The notes: a model not told the origin generated them from the letters alone. Counted from the first letter of the stretch, positions 1 through 7,758 are shown. The stretch is DNA of 19,279 nucleotides from JASLPR01 sp964496475 (GCA_964496475.1 CAZBZS010000044.1:1-19279); one strand, 5' to 3'. Numbers and translations: made by a program.

Positions 1-2
1 TA

Positions 3-263
3 GCCGTAGAGGACGGTCCGGAGGGTCCGGCGCCTCCACCGGTGCCGCGCCGACCGAATGGTCTCAGTCTTGCCGGTATCCTGCGTCGCTCGCGCAGCCT
101 TACTCAAATACAGACGCTCCATGACTTTGCGGCCAAACCGACCGACCACCATCAGATGTGGCCGACGGCAAGGGTAACTCCTGCTCCGGCCCGGTCATAC
201 GCTAGGTGCCATCGAATTTTTGCCATAGGGGTGGCTGCGCGGACAAACGGCTACGCGACGTAG
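3..263 (+). other. Open frame entering from the left edge, unassigned
   Basis: A frame is open from the left edge to a TAG at 261-263. It could be the 3' end of a gene that starts outside the window. The readable part begins with an acidic and proline-rich stretch (AVEDGPEGPAPPPVP) and continues with arginine-rich sequence that looks less protein-like. I recognise no domain or motif. The minus strand is also partly open here, so coding is not established. From 264 to 610 I see no convincing gene: the ORFs present are arginine- and proline-rich with no ribosome binding site or family signature. Confidence 0.2.
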
Positions 264-610
264 CGGATGCCCTACGTTTTAGAGATCGCACGCACAGATA
301 AGGGTGACTTCCGTGGACGGCACTGGACGCGATGCCGCTCCCCGGCGGGAGCTGCTTCCCATCAACTTGATCCTCCGCGGCTCGTGCTGGATCGCCAGAA
401 CGCCGCGCTAAAGACTTCAGCAAAAAAATCTTCCCGACGGCCCCCCGCTTCCCAGTCCGGACGTCCCGGCGCTTCCCTCCCGAGCTTCCTCCACTATCCC
501 CTATCATCATCCCACTCCAGCTGGCCGCCCCGGCCGACAAAGAACTTGGAAATTCACACCCACATGCCAGATCGCATTTGCTCCCGACGGCCCCCACCGG
601 CACCGCCAGC

Positions 611-1762
611 GTGCCCCTGACCCTCGCCTGCACGGCCTGCGAGCACACCGGGCCCGCCGGAGTTCACCGACTACGGTGTCCGGATTGCGACGCGCTCTTG
701 TATTTCGCCGAATCCACCCCGTTCGCAGCTTCAGCTTTTCAGAAGTCTTTGGACAACGCCGCCCACGGGGTCTGGCGTTATCGGCGCTTCCTTCCGATCG
801 CCCCCGATGTCACCCCTATTACTCTCGGAGAAGGCGCTACGCCAATTGTCGACCTCCCTCGGTGGGGCGGGGCCCACGGTCTGCCCCGGCTTCAGGCCAA
901 GCTGGAGCAACTCTCTCCCACCGGCTCCTTCAAAGATCGGGGCGCCACCCTGCTGTTCACTGCCCTCGCTGCCGCCGGCGTGCAGGAGGTCATAGAGGAC
1001 TCATCCGGCAACGCCGGAGCCGCAGCCGCTGCCTACGCTGCCCGGGCCGGCATCTCCGCCCGTATTTTCGTGCCCGACTCCGCCCCGGCCGCCAAGATCA
1101 ACCAGATCGCCGCCTACGGCGCGGCGATAGTCCCCATCCCCGGCACCCGACAGGACGTTACAGCCGCCGCTGAAGCCTCTGTCACCGACAATACTGTCTA
1201 TGCTTCTCATAATCTTTCACCATATTATCCGGTAAGCTTAAAAACATTTGTCTATGAAATATTAGAACAACTACACGAACGGCTACCAAAGCACATCATT
1301 TTCCCTGTCGGCAATGGCGGACTCCTCCTGGGCGCCGCCGCGGGCATCGCTGATTTGATGCGACTTGCGTCTCTTGGGCAGACTCCCCGTCTACACGCTG
1401 CCCAGGCCGCAAATTGCGACCCCATTGTCGCTCGACACCTGCAGGGCGACTCGGATACGGTTCCCCCGTCACTGCCGACTATCGCCGGGGGCGTGGCCGT
1501 CACCGACCCTCCGCGGATGGATGAGATCCTGGGTGCTCTCCGAGTGAGCGGCGGAACCGCCATTGCCGTGACCGAGGAACAGATCCACAATTGCGCTAAC
1601 AGCCTGGCGCGGCTCGAAGGGCTCTACGTCGAACCCACCACCGCGGTCGCCTTCGCCGCTGCCATCCAACTCCGTCGCGACGGCGTCATCCATCCCGATC
1701 ACACCGTCCTCATCCCAGTAACCGGATCAGGCCTCAAAGACCCTCTAACTTTCACTGAGTAA
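611..1762 (+). CDS. thrC: Threonine synthase (PLP-dependent, zinc-ribbon N-terminus)
   Basis: Threonine synthase converts O-phosphohomoserine to threonine with pyridoxal phosphate, the last step of threonine synthesis in the cytoplasm. Visible in the protein are an N-terminal CX2C...CX2C ribbon (CTAC, CPDC), the PLP lysine in TGSFKDRGA, the SSGNAG motif, the glycine-rich phosphate loop GNGGLLLGAA and a C-terminal VTGSGLKD. The length, about 383 residues, fits the ribbon-bearing threonine synthase group of PLP fold type II. The start is uncertain: the GTG at 611 lies just before the ribbon, an in-frame TTG at 578 would add 11 residues, and neither has a clear ribosome binding site. Codons 1195-1310 are strikingly AT-rich compared with the rest, yet the frame stays open and the residues look conserved. 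A related PLP enzyme (threonine dehydratase-like) is less likely because of the ribbon. Confidence 0.93.
   Translation: MPLTLACTACEHTGPAGVHRLRCPDCDALLYFAESTPFAASAFQKSLDNAAHGVWRYRRFLPIAPDVTPITLGEGATPIVDLPRWGGAHGLPRLQAKLEQLSPTGSFKDRGATLLFTALAAAGVQEVIEDSSGNAGAAAAAYAARAGISARIFVPDSAPAAKINQIAAYGAAIVPIPGTRQDVTAAAEASVTDNTVYASHNLSPYYPVSLKTFVYEILEQLHERLPKHIIFPVGNGGLLLGAAAGIADLMRLASLGQTPRLHAAQAANCDPIVARHLQGDSDTVPPSLPTIAGGVAVTDPPRMDEILGALRVSGGTAIAVTEEQIHNCANSLARLEGLYVEPTTAVAFAAAIQLRRDGVIHPDHTVLIPVTGSGLKDPLTFTE
1201..1310 (+). other. AT-rich patch inside threonine synthase
   Basis: Positions 1201-1260 are 42/60 A+T by direct count, against 24/60 in 1141-1200 and 21/60 in 1321-1380. The reading frame is unbroken and encodes plausible threonine synthase sequence (SHNLSPYYP, KTFVYEI, HIIFPVGNG), so the change is in codon choice rather than function. 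Local gene conversion from a lower-GC relative or a strain-chimeric assembly could both explain it. Confidence 0.6.
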
Positions 1763-2019
1763 GCGGCCAGACCCGCTCCCTCTTCCTCAGCGGCCCTTCG
1801 ATCTCGATATTCACGGTTGCGTTCCTCCTGGATCCGATGGTTGACCGTGCTTCCCACAATCATCCCCATCCCAGTCAGGCCCATCACCACCGCTCCACCG
1901 GACGAGCGTACCCTCTGGCACATCCGTTCCCATTTGACCGCTCGAATCAGTGGCGAACGTCCACGCAGCGCCCGGGTCCGACGCACTGAATGGTACCTGG
2001 AAGGAAGGTCCCGCTTCAT
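1699..2019 (-). CDS. Possible small membrane protein, hypothetical
   Basis: This 106-residue minus-strand frame could encode a small single-span protein. A basic N-terminus is followed by a hydrophobic stretch (AVVMGLTGMGMIVGSTV, about residues 48-64) and then a highly charged segment (IQEERNREYRDRRAAEEEG). The ATG at 2019-2017 has only a G-rich stretch upstream. Its 3' end would overlap the convergent threonine synthase gene by 64 bp, which counts against it, and the plus strand has a competing ORF. I recognise no family. The rest of 1763-2377 has no supportable gene and becomes very AT-rich from 2200. Confidence 0.28.
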   Translation of the reverse strand: MKRDLPSRYHSVRRTRALRGRSPLIRAVKWERMCQRVRSSGGAVVMGLTGMGMIVGSTVNHRIQEERNREYRDRRAAEEEGAGLAAYSVKVRGSLRPDPVTGMRTV

Positions 2020-2199
2020 GGCTAACCCCACCCAGCCCAGCCTGGTGCCGGCCGACACGCATTCGCGGGATCTACCTCCACCGCTGACGTGGTCTGCTGG
2101 TCCCGACGACCGCGCCGGGCAGTGGATCTCACCGCGCAACGTACATGCTGAGCCGTCGGAGGCGCCACGGCGACTGTCGGCTCATGGCGAATCCCGAAT

Positions 2200-2335
2200 A
2201 TTGTAAATCATCGCTATGGTATACGGGAGAAGACTAGATAATTGATCGAGCATCCCACCTATTTCATAGATGAAGAATATAGAAAAGAAATAAAAATAGA
2301 GTAATATTAAGTTAGGGGGATGGTCAAGAGTGATT
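2200..2335. other. AT-rich non-coding segment
   Basis: This stretch is sharply different from its surroundings: 2261-2320 contains 46 A+T of 60. It is purine-rich on the plus strand and has no long ORF. It precedes the cysteine peptidase-like gene and probably holds its promoter, but I see no good -35/-10 pair. A TTGATC at 2242 and a CATAGA at 2265 are correctly spaced but poor matches. Confidence 0.5.
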
Positions 2336-2377
2336 TAACCATCTCGGTCGAAGTCCCGGTTGTCGGCTAAACTTCCG

Positions 2378-3496
2378 ATGGGACCACCCGTGTACCGAAG
2401 GCTGCGCCCCGACATGGCGGAACTGGTCGTCAACGACAACCTGCTCGATGGCGAAGCCGGCGTGCGAGATGCCCTCGATCCCGCCGAGCGCGAGCCCCTC
2501 GTGGACCCAATCGTCATCACCGCCACGCCACGTAACTGTCCGCCCGCTTGCGAACTTGTCTTGCAGTTGCCGGCCGGGCTGTATTTGTCCGCCGGGCAGC
2601 GATCCGATCGCGGTGCCGTCAACGGAGTCGAAACGACCTGGGACGTAAGGCTCGATCCCCGGGCCGCGCCTGCACGCCTTAGTTACAGTGTGCGTCTTGT
2701 CGATCCCTCCGGGCCCCTGGCCTCTACCCGGCGCACCATTATTACAACCATCCATGGAGCAACTGGCTTCGATGCGTCTCGCGATGGATTCCCCTTCGCC
2801 AATACCCCCCATCTATTTGGGAGCACCCGTCCGTCCCTGTCCGTCTTCACCCGCTCCTTCGTCGGCGGCTGGCAGGGGCCATTCTCTGGGTACGTATTCA
2901 ATCGGATCTACGACTCGATATTTGCCTCCGGACTCTGTACCGGCATGGCCATGGCCGCCCTTCAGCTGTCTACCGACCGCACCATCGCTCCCGCGGTGGA
3001 ACGCTCCGCCCTGGACAATGAAACCCGAGTTCTGATCCAGACGTTGCACGGCCGTCAGCTCTCCGACGCTGCTCTTCTCCGCGCCGGACTGGACCTCGTC
3101 CGCAACGGTCCCCGCTGCGTTTTTCGGGCGCTCCGCCGCAGCATCTTCCCGCCGGTCGCGGCCCCCGTAGCTTTCCACGTCGGCGTGCCGGTGCTTTTCC
3201 GACGAGATTTCTTTCGCGCTGTGGTCCGGCAGGGGCACACGATAGTTCCTCACTCCTATCGCATCACTCCCGACCGCATTGCCGAGATAGCCGTCTACGA
3301 TCCGGCCTTCCCGCCCGGTCCCGACGAACCCGCACCACCTCTTCTTCGAATCGATCTCGACCTGGGTACCTATTCATATCGTGATTGGTCCAGCGACAAC
3401 CCTGGTAACCGCACCACGCTCACCCTCGCCGCTCTTACCGCGTACTCCGTTCGTCGGTCTCGAATCATAGCTAGCGTCTCCTCCCTCGTCCCTTGA
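2378..3496 (+). CDS. Papain-like (C39-like) cysteine peptidase candidate with N-terminal beta-rich domain
   Basis: I do not recognise a named family, but the layout suggests a two-part protein. The first ~130 residues resemble an Ig-like or DUF11-like beta sandwich (ELVLQLPAGLYLSAG, TTWDVRLDP, RLSYSVRLVDPSG). The second half has a candidate catalytic triad in papain order: Cys in SGLCTGMAMAAL, His in GHTIVPHSY about 100 residues later, and Asp in AVYDPAFP. GLC(G/T)GM..A followed by GH.V and YDP is typical of C39/papain-fold hypothetical proteins. There is no signal peptide or membrane segment. Starts at TTG 2360, ATG 2378 and GTG 2390 are all possible; ATG is chosen. Just upstream another frame from ATG 2320 reads MVKSDLTISVEVPVVG before a stop, so the true N-terminus may have been lost by frameshift. 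Codon use is GC-rich like the core genes. Function and substrate are unknown. Confidence 0.7.
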   Translation: MGPPVYRRLRPDMAELVVNDNLLDGEAGVRDALDPAEREPLVDPIVITATPRNCPPACELVLQLPAGLYLSAGQRSDRGAVNGVETTWDVRLDPRAAPARLSYSVRLVDPSGPLASTRRTIITTIHGATGFDASRDGFPFANTPHLFGSTRPSLSVFTRSFVGGWQGPFSGYVFNRIYDSIFASGLCTGMAMAALQLSTDRTIAPAVERSALDNETRVLIQTLHGRQLSDAALLRAGLDLVRNGPRCVFRALRRSIFPPVAAPVAFHVGVPVLFRRDFFRAVVRQGHTIVPHSYRITPDRIAEIAVYDPAFPPGPDEPAPPLLRIDLDLGTYSYRDWSSDNPGNRTTLTLAALTAYSVRRSRIIASVSSLVP

Positions 3497-3873
3497 TGGC
3501 TAGGATATCACTGTAAAGATCCATGGAAAATAGGAAAGAAGCATGGACTGGGGCTTTATAGAATGGAGTTAGTGGGGATATTGGTTGATAGGAATGGCCG
3601 CAGGGACAGTCGCAATGAGACCAACCCCGATCACCGGCTCCCGGCGGTCCGTCGAGAGTTCCCGGTGCCGACGCATGGAGTACAGTTCGGTCCCAGGTGT
3701 GGGACGGGTGTCGTCGTAGGCAACGCCCCGGTGGCGACACGGTTTGGCATCCCCGACGTAGCAGGTGAACTTACCGTATGGCGTGCCGGCATCATGTCGA
3801 CCGACGGCGCGCGCCCAGCCGGTCCAGCGTGTCAGTCCCGCACTGTTGATCTCGGCGGGGGGGGCACTGGTCA
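3497..3873. other. Gene-poor stretch with open frames on both strands
   Basis: The first ~75 bp are A+T-rich (ATGGAAAATAGGAAAG, TTTATAGAATGG). From 3563 both strands are open and neither is clearly coding. The minus-strand frame 3874-3569 (TTG start) reads the more protein-like sequence of the two, with segments such as YGKFTCYVGDAKPCRHRG and TPGTELYSMRRHREL, but I recognise no family and see no ribosome binding site. Third-position GC looks similar in both frames, so it does not decide the strand. An 8-G run sits at 3857-3864. Confidence 0.3.
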
Positions 3874-3874
3874 A
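3569..3874 (-). CDS. Doubtful hypothetical ORF
   Basis: A 101-residue minus-strand frame with a TTG start has no recognisable domain, signal peptide or membrane segment. Two cysteines (FTCYVGDAKPC) are the only notable feature. It is listed because the middle section looks protein-like and the surrounding stretch otherwise has no gene. A plus-strand ORF (3563-3877) overlaps it almost fully and cannot be excluded. Confidence 0.18.
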   Translation of the reverse strand: MTSAPPAEINSAGLTRWTGWARAVGRHDAGTPYGKFTCYVGDAKPCRHRGVAYDDTRPTPGTELYSMRRHRELSTDRREPVIGVGLIATVPAAIPINQYPH

Positions 3875-4529
3875 TGATGTCTCCAGAGGAACAAATGGGG
3901 CAGCGTACAGGATTCCGCTATCCGGACCCTGTCATTCGCCATCTGGAGGAAGTTGAACGAATCGGCGCACTGCTGCTGGCCGCTGGGGCTTCCAGCCGCA
4001 TGGGGAGTCCAAAGGCGCTCCTACCTTGGCACGGGCGTCCGCTGATCCAGCACCAATTGGCAATTCTCAGCCAGGTTCCGTTCGCCAGCGTCGTCGTTGT
4101 ACTCGGTCACGACGAACCCGACATAAGCTCCGCCATTCCCCCCGAGCCGGCGCTTCGCCTCACCTACAACCCGCTCCACGCCAGCGGGCGTAGCTCCTCG
4201 ATCCGCCTGGGAGCACATCTACTCGGCGATCTCGACGCAATCCTCATGATCAACGTCGATCAGCCACTCTCCTAACTGGCACGATGGAGAACCCTGAATA
4301 CCCCATCCTCATCCCCACCCTCGAAGGCCGGCGCGGCCACCCCGTACTCATTCGGCGGATTGTGTTCCCCGAATTGGCGAACCTAGACGAACAGGAGGCG
4401 GGCTTAAAATTAATTATCCGTCGAGAGATCAGACGTGTTAAGCATATTGAAACGGCTGATAAACATTTGATGATAGCATTTGCGACCCCGATAGAATATG
4501 AACAAACTATAAATTGTTGTTACCAGTAG
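3874..4529 (+). pseudogene. Broken MocA/MobA-type nucleotidyltransferase (molybdenum cofactor)
   Basis: Intact relatives transfer CMP or GMP onto the molybdopterin cofactor in the cytoplasm. The first frame (3874-4275) has the signature LLLAAGASSRMGSPKALLPWHG, including the nucleotide-binding RMG.PK, then a stretch matching the usual SSS.R loop (SGRSSSIRLG) and the metal-binding region INVDQPLS, where it meets TAA at 4273. The rest of the domain continues in another frame from 4284: EYPILIPTLEGRRGHPVLIRR and FATPIEYEQ match the family's GRRGHP motif and its terminal TPEDYE. A few residues between DQPL and GRRGHP also seem missing, so a short deletion with a frame change is likely. The 3' part from about 4405 is AT-rich (37/60 A+T in 4441-4500). 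No molybdoenzyme genes lie nearby. A sequencing or assembly error remains possible. Confidence 0.78.
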
Positions 4530-4550
4530 TCCCTGTTGTCGTTGGCACCG

Positions 4551-4566
4551 GCCCCCAGGAGGGCCG
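4551..4566. repeat. Short GC hairpin between convergent genes
   Basis: GGCCC-CCAGGA-GGGCC forms a 5-bp stem with a 6-nt loop in the gap between the convergent broken nucleotidyltransferase and the minus-strand membrane protein gene. There is no T-run on either side, so it is at most a weak transcription pause or bidirectional terminator. Confidence 0.25.
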
Positions 4567-4666
4567 CACACCTGCTCCGCCGCGGTATCGGCGCCACCGA
4601 GGCTGCGAGATAATTGGTCACAAATGCGCGATCCCTGCCTAACCGGCCGTAGCGATATCCTGCGGC

Positions 4667-5467
4667 CTACGCCGCCGGTCGCAATCGCGAGGTGACGGCC
4701 GCCGCTGCCACGAGCACCACCGCCCCGCCCATTACCGCCGCTGCGGCAAAGCCGGTTGGAGCCGTTTGACGGAGCTCCGCCAGCAGGCGCCAAACCGTAG
4801 TCGTGCGCAGTTGCCCCGCCCGCAGATCCTGATCCTCGAACAATTCTGTTCCCTGATAAGCCAGCCTCCCCGCGGGGAACTCGTCTTCCTTGGTGGCCCC
4901 CAGAAAGACCTGCGCGTCGCCCAGGTTCACCGCTTCGATCTCAAGAGTTGCTGCGTGGACGGGCGCCGCCAGCGGCTCGAACGTAAATCGCACTGTCCGC
5001 ATGCCCGATCCCGGTATCTCCGCCCGATCGGTCGGCTCTACCTGGACGGATTCCCGCAGATCCAGCACCCGTTCTCGGACCAAGGTTCCGTCGCCGGCCC
5101 GGATTCGGAACAGCACCCCGACTGCTGCGTCCCCCGCTCCGTATGCGACCGCCCGCAACGCGATCCCACTCACCGATTCGGCCAGATCGCCCAGACCCTG
5201 CGTTGTCAGGCTCCCGGGCTCCAGCGGGCCGAACTCGAAATCGATCGCCGGCGCGGGTGCCACCGGCACCTGCAAGAGCAGCAGCCTTGCGGCCAACGCC
5301 GACAATAGGGCCAGCGCGACTATTGCCCCGAAAATCGCCGCTGCCGCCGGCCACCAGACGCGCAAATCTCCGTCCGGCAGCCATCTGATCGAAATGAATC
5401 CCGACCTCACTTCGGTCGCCGTCGCCCCGGCCCGATCCCAGGGCCAAATAATCTCGATCGGAACCAC
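4667..5467 (-). CDS. Two-TM membrane protein with extracytoplasmic beta-rich domain, hypothetical
   Basis: The 266-residue protein has a short cytoplasmic N-terminus, a hydrophobic segment at about 38-66 (WWPAAAAIFGAIVALALLSALA), a soluble region of about 170 residues and a second hydrophobic segment at about 239-259 near the C-terminus. The middle is predicted to be mostly beta structure; wording such as VSGIALRAVAYGAG, FRIRAGDGTLVRERVLDL and RTVRFTFEPLA resembles carbohydrate-binding-like outer domains attached to membrane glycosyltransferases in environmental bacteria, but that is inference and no catalytic motif is present. The start is GTG at 5467 with GAGGG about 12 nt upstream. It follows glcD on the same strand after 77 bp and may be co-transcribed with it. 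Confidence 0.72.
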   Translation of the reverse strand: MVPIEIIWPWDRAGATATEVRSGFISIRWLPDGDLRVWWPAAAAIFGAIVALALLSALAARLLLLQVPVAPAPAIDFEFGPLEPGSLTTQGLGDLAESVSGIALRAVAYGAGDAAVGVLFRIRAGDGTLVRERVLDLRESVQVEPTDRAEIPGSGMRTVRFTFEPLAAPVHAATLEIEAVNLGDAQVFLGATKEDEFPAGRLAYQGTELFEDQDLRAGQLRTTTVWRLLAELRQTAPTGFAAAAVMGGAVVLVAAAAVTSRLRPAA

Positions 5468-5544
5468 CCACGGCCAGCCCTCGCTACAAAAATCGCCCCG
5501 CTCCGTCTGACTTCGTATTCAGGCAATGCTGACGACAACCAGAT

Positions 5545-7005
5545 CTAATGCCGCGCCCCGACCGCCGTCTCCGCACCCCGCGGCCTGCCTTGGCGCTCCG
5601 AGAACTCCGGCGGAAATATCTTGGACGGATTGAACATCCGGTCAGGCACAAACACGTCTCGTATCCCGACCATCGCCGCGATGTCCGCGTCGTCCAGCAG
5701 ATCGGGCAGTTGCCGATTCTTTTCCATCCCCAGACCATGCTCACCGGTCAGCGTTCCCCCTGCGTCGATACACACTTGCAAGATTTCCTTCCCTGCCGCC
5801 AGCACCCGGTCTAGGGCGCCCGCTTCGGCATCATCAAACAGAATCAGCGGGTGAATATTCCCGTCCCCGGCGTGAAATACATTGGCGATCTCCAGCCCGT
5901 GCTTATCACCCACCTCGTAAACCTGCCGCAGCACGTCCGGCAACAGGGTCCGGGGCACCACCCCGTCCTGCACGTAGTAGTTCGGCGCCAGCACGCCGAT
6001 CGCTCCAAAAGTGCCTTTCCGAGCCGCCCACAGACTTGCCCGCTCGCCGTCGGTGGCTGCTTGGCGAACTTCCTGCGCGCCGGTAGTCGTGCAAATTTCC
6101 AAAATCTCCTCCGCTAGGCCGTCCAGCCCGTCGGCCACGCCTTCCACCTCGATAATTAGGATCGCCCCCGCTTCCTGAGGCAATCCGGCCGATGGCATCC
6201 ACTTCGAGACCGCCCGGACGCAGATCTGGTCCATAAGCTCCAGCGAAGTCGGCACGATCCCTTTGCTGATGATCTCCGACACTGCCCGGCAGGCCAGGTC
6301 CACCGACTCGAAAGCCGCCAGCATCGTCCTCACCGACTCAAGCTCGTGCACCAGCCGCACCGCCACCTTTGTCACGATTCCAAGGGTCCCTTCCGATCCC
6401 ACCAGCAATCCGGTCAGGTCGTAGCCCGCGTCAGCCGGCGCCAGCGAGCCAGTCCCCACTATCTCCCCCTCCGCCGTCACCAGTTCGAGCCCGGTCACGT
6501 GATTCGTCGTCACCCCCCAGGCCAGCGTATGCGGCCCGCCCGCATTCGTCGCCACGTTCCCGCCGATCGAACATGCCTTTTCGCTCGATGGATCGGGCAG
6601 GTAATTGAGCCCTCCCGCCATCGCCGCCTTTGAAAGATTCAGGTTCACCACGCCCGGCTCCACCACTGCCCGGCGGTTGCGAAAATCCACCTCCAGAATA
6701 TGGTTCATCCGCGAAGTCGACAGCACGATCCCGCCTTCCAGCGGAATGGCCGCCCCGCTGAGCCCTGTCCCCGAGCCACGCGCCACCACCGGCACATCGT
6801 ATTCTCGTGCCGTCTTCACTATTTGGGCGATCTCGTCCGCTTTTTCCGGCAACACCACCACATCCGGCATCCGCCGGGACACCGACCCATCGTACTCATA
6901 GAGAAGCCGGTCCTGCTCGCGATCCAGCACGCGGTCCGGCCCCACGATTCGCACCAGGGCCGTCGCCAAATCTTCAGCCCCGCCTACCATCCCGTTCGCC
7001 GTCAT
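5545..7005 (-). CDS. glcD: Glycolate/2-hydroxyacid oxidase FAD subunit GlcD-like
   Basis: A flavoprotein of the FAD-linked oxidase (PCMH/VAO) family that oxidises glycolate, D-lactate or a similar 2-hydroxyacid, normally in complex with GlcE and GlcF at the membrane. In order: PP-loop-like FAD site VARGSGTGLSGAAIPLEGG, SIGGNVATNAGGPHTLAWG, the GLLVGSEGTLGIVT segment closing the FAD domain, and the C-terminal oxidase half with VFHAGDGNIHPLI and GTLTGEHGLGMEK. The length of 486 residues is normal for GlcD. The ATG at 7005 overlaps the TGA of a short upstream frame (ATGA). It sits between the LON-domain gene and a membrane protein gene, while glcE and glcF lie about 2.8 kb away on the opposite strand. 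The substrate could be D-lactate instead of glycolate. Confidence 0.92.
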   Translation of the reverse strand: MTANGMVGGAEDLATALVRIVGPDRVLDREQDRLLYEYDGSVSRRMPDVVVLPEKADEIAQIVKTAREYDVPVVARGSGTGLSGAAIPLEGGIVLSTSRMNHILEVDFRNRRAVVEPGVVNLNLSKAAMAGGLNYLPDPSSEKACSIGGNVATNAGGPHTLAWGVTTNHVTGLELVTAEGEIVGTGSLAPADAGYDLTGLLVGSEGTLGIVTKVAVRLVHELESVRTMLAAFESVDLACRAVSEIISKGIVPTSLELMDQICVRAVSKWMPSAGLPQEAGAILIIEVEGVADGLDGLAEEILEICTTTGAQEVRQAATDGERASLWAARKGTFGAIGVLAPNYYVQDGVVPRTLLPDVLRQVYEVGDKHGLEIANVFHAGDGNIHPLILFDDAEAGALDRVLAAGKEILQVCIDAGGTLTGEHGLGMEKNRQLPDLLDDADIAAMVGIRDVFVPDRMFNPSKIFPPEFSERQGRPRGAETAVGARH

Positions 7006-7124
7006 TTCTGCGTCCCGACTCCGTCCTGCGAATTCGTGCCCGTTGACGATTCTACCGCCATACCGCCTCCCGCCGGAGTCCCGTTCGCTCCGGTCACCGG
7101 CGCTATTCTCTCCTTATCAAGCAC
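7002..7124 (-). CDS. Possible 40-codon leader ORF or displaced LON-protein tail
   Basis: A GTG at 7124 opens a 40-residue frame whose TGA overlaps the glcD ATG as ATGA, an arrangement typical of translational coupling. The peptide (LDKERIAPVTGANGTPAGGG..., rich in G, T and S) has no recognisable domain and no ribosome binding site. The same frame extends upstream inside the LON-domain gene, so it could instead be a low-complexity C-terminal tail of that protein separated by a frameshift. Confidence 0.22.
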   Translation of the reverse strand: MLDKERIAPVTGANGTPAGGGMAVESSTGTNSQDGVGTQK

Positions 7125-7128
7125 CGCA

Positions 7129-7758
7129 CTAATTGCTTCGCCGTTGCTCCCGCGCCGTTCTCGCCTTGACCAACTTCGGTATCTGCGTCCGCAGCACATC
7201 CAGCTCCAGCCTAACCAGATCGCCCAGCGTCCTCTGTTCCAGCAACAGCTGCCTCCGCGAAGCGTCGATCTGCACCCTGGCCCCGACCGTTTCCGCCAGG
7301 TCTTTGGGCGAGTCCGGCAATGTCCTCCGGCACGACCACTGTCCCGTCGCCTCCAACAGTCTGCGCGAGTATTCACCGAATTCACGTCGGAGCTCGTCCA
7401 CCGCCTCCGCCCGGATGTCCTCCGCGTGCCATTCCAGCAGATCGACCTCCGCTATCAGCCTTGGCCGCCGCTGGGTCACCTGGCGCACCAGGAAGCGCTC
7501 CCGCCCGACGATTTGGATTCCCACACTGCCGTCCGCCCGATGATTCGCCCCCACTATCTCCGCCACGGTCCCCACCTCATGAATCTCCACCCCCCATCCC
7601 CCCTCCGCCCTTCCCTTTCGCAGCAAGATGATTCCCAGCCGGCGGTCCTTTTCCAGGCACTGGCCCACCATCGCCAGGTACCGCGGCTCGAAAATATGCA
7701 GCGGCATGGCCCAGCCGGGAAAAAGCACCGTTTTCAGCGGAAACAGATCGAGCAGCAT
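7129..7758 (-). CDS. LON substrate-binding-domain protein (free-standing)
   Basis: The protein consists of the LON N-terminal (substrate-binding) domain without ATPase or protease domains. Typical opening sequence is visible: LDLFPLKTVLFPGWAMPLHIFEPRY, then LGIILLRKG, VGTVAEIV and VGIQIVGRERF, followed by a helical C-terminal half. About 209 residues is usual for these stand-alone proteins, whose role is poorly known and presumed to be in protein quality control or peptide binding. ATG 7758 is preferred because relatives begin MLELPLFPL-like; GTG 7770 would add four residues. It lies between the isomerase-like gene and glcD on the same strand, 98 bp downstream of the former. Confidence 0.88.
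   Translation of the reverse strand: MLLDLFPLKTVLFPGWAMPLHIFEPRYLAMVGQCLEKDRRLGIILLRKGRAEGGWGVEIHEVGTVAEIVGANHRADGSVGIQIVGRERFLVRQVTQRRPRLIAEVDLLEWHAEDIRAEAVDELRREFGEYSRRLLEATGQWSCRRTLPDSPKDLAETVGARVQIDASRRQLLLEQRTLGDLVRLELDVLRTQIPKLVKARTAREQRRSN

Noticed and set aside
1817..2206. 129-residue plus-strand ORF after threonine synthase
   Set aside because: No ribosome binding site, no recognisable domain and proline/arginine-rich; competes with an at least equally plausible minus-strand frame.
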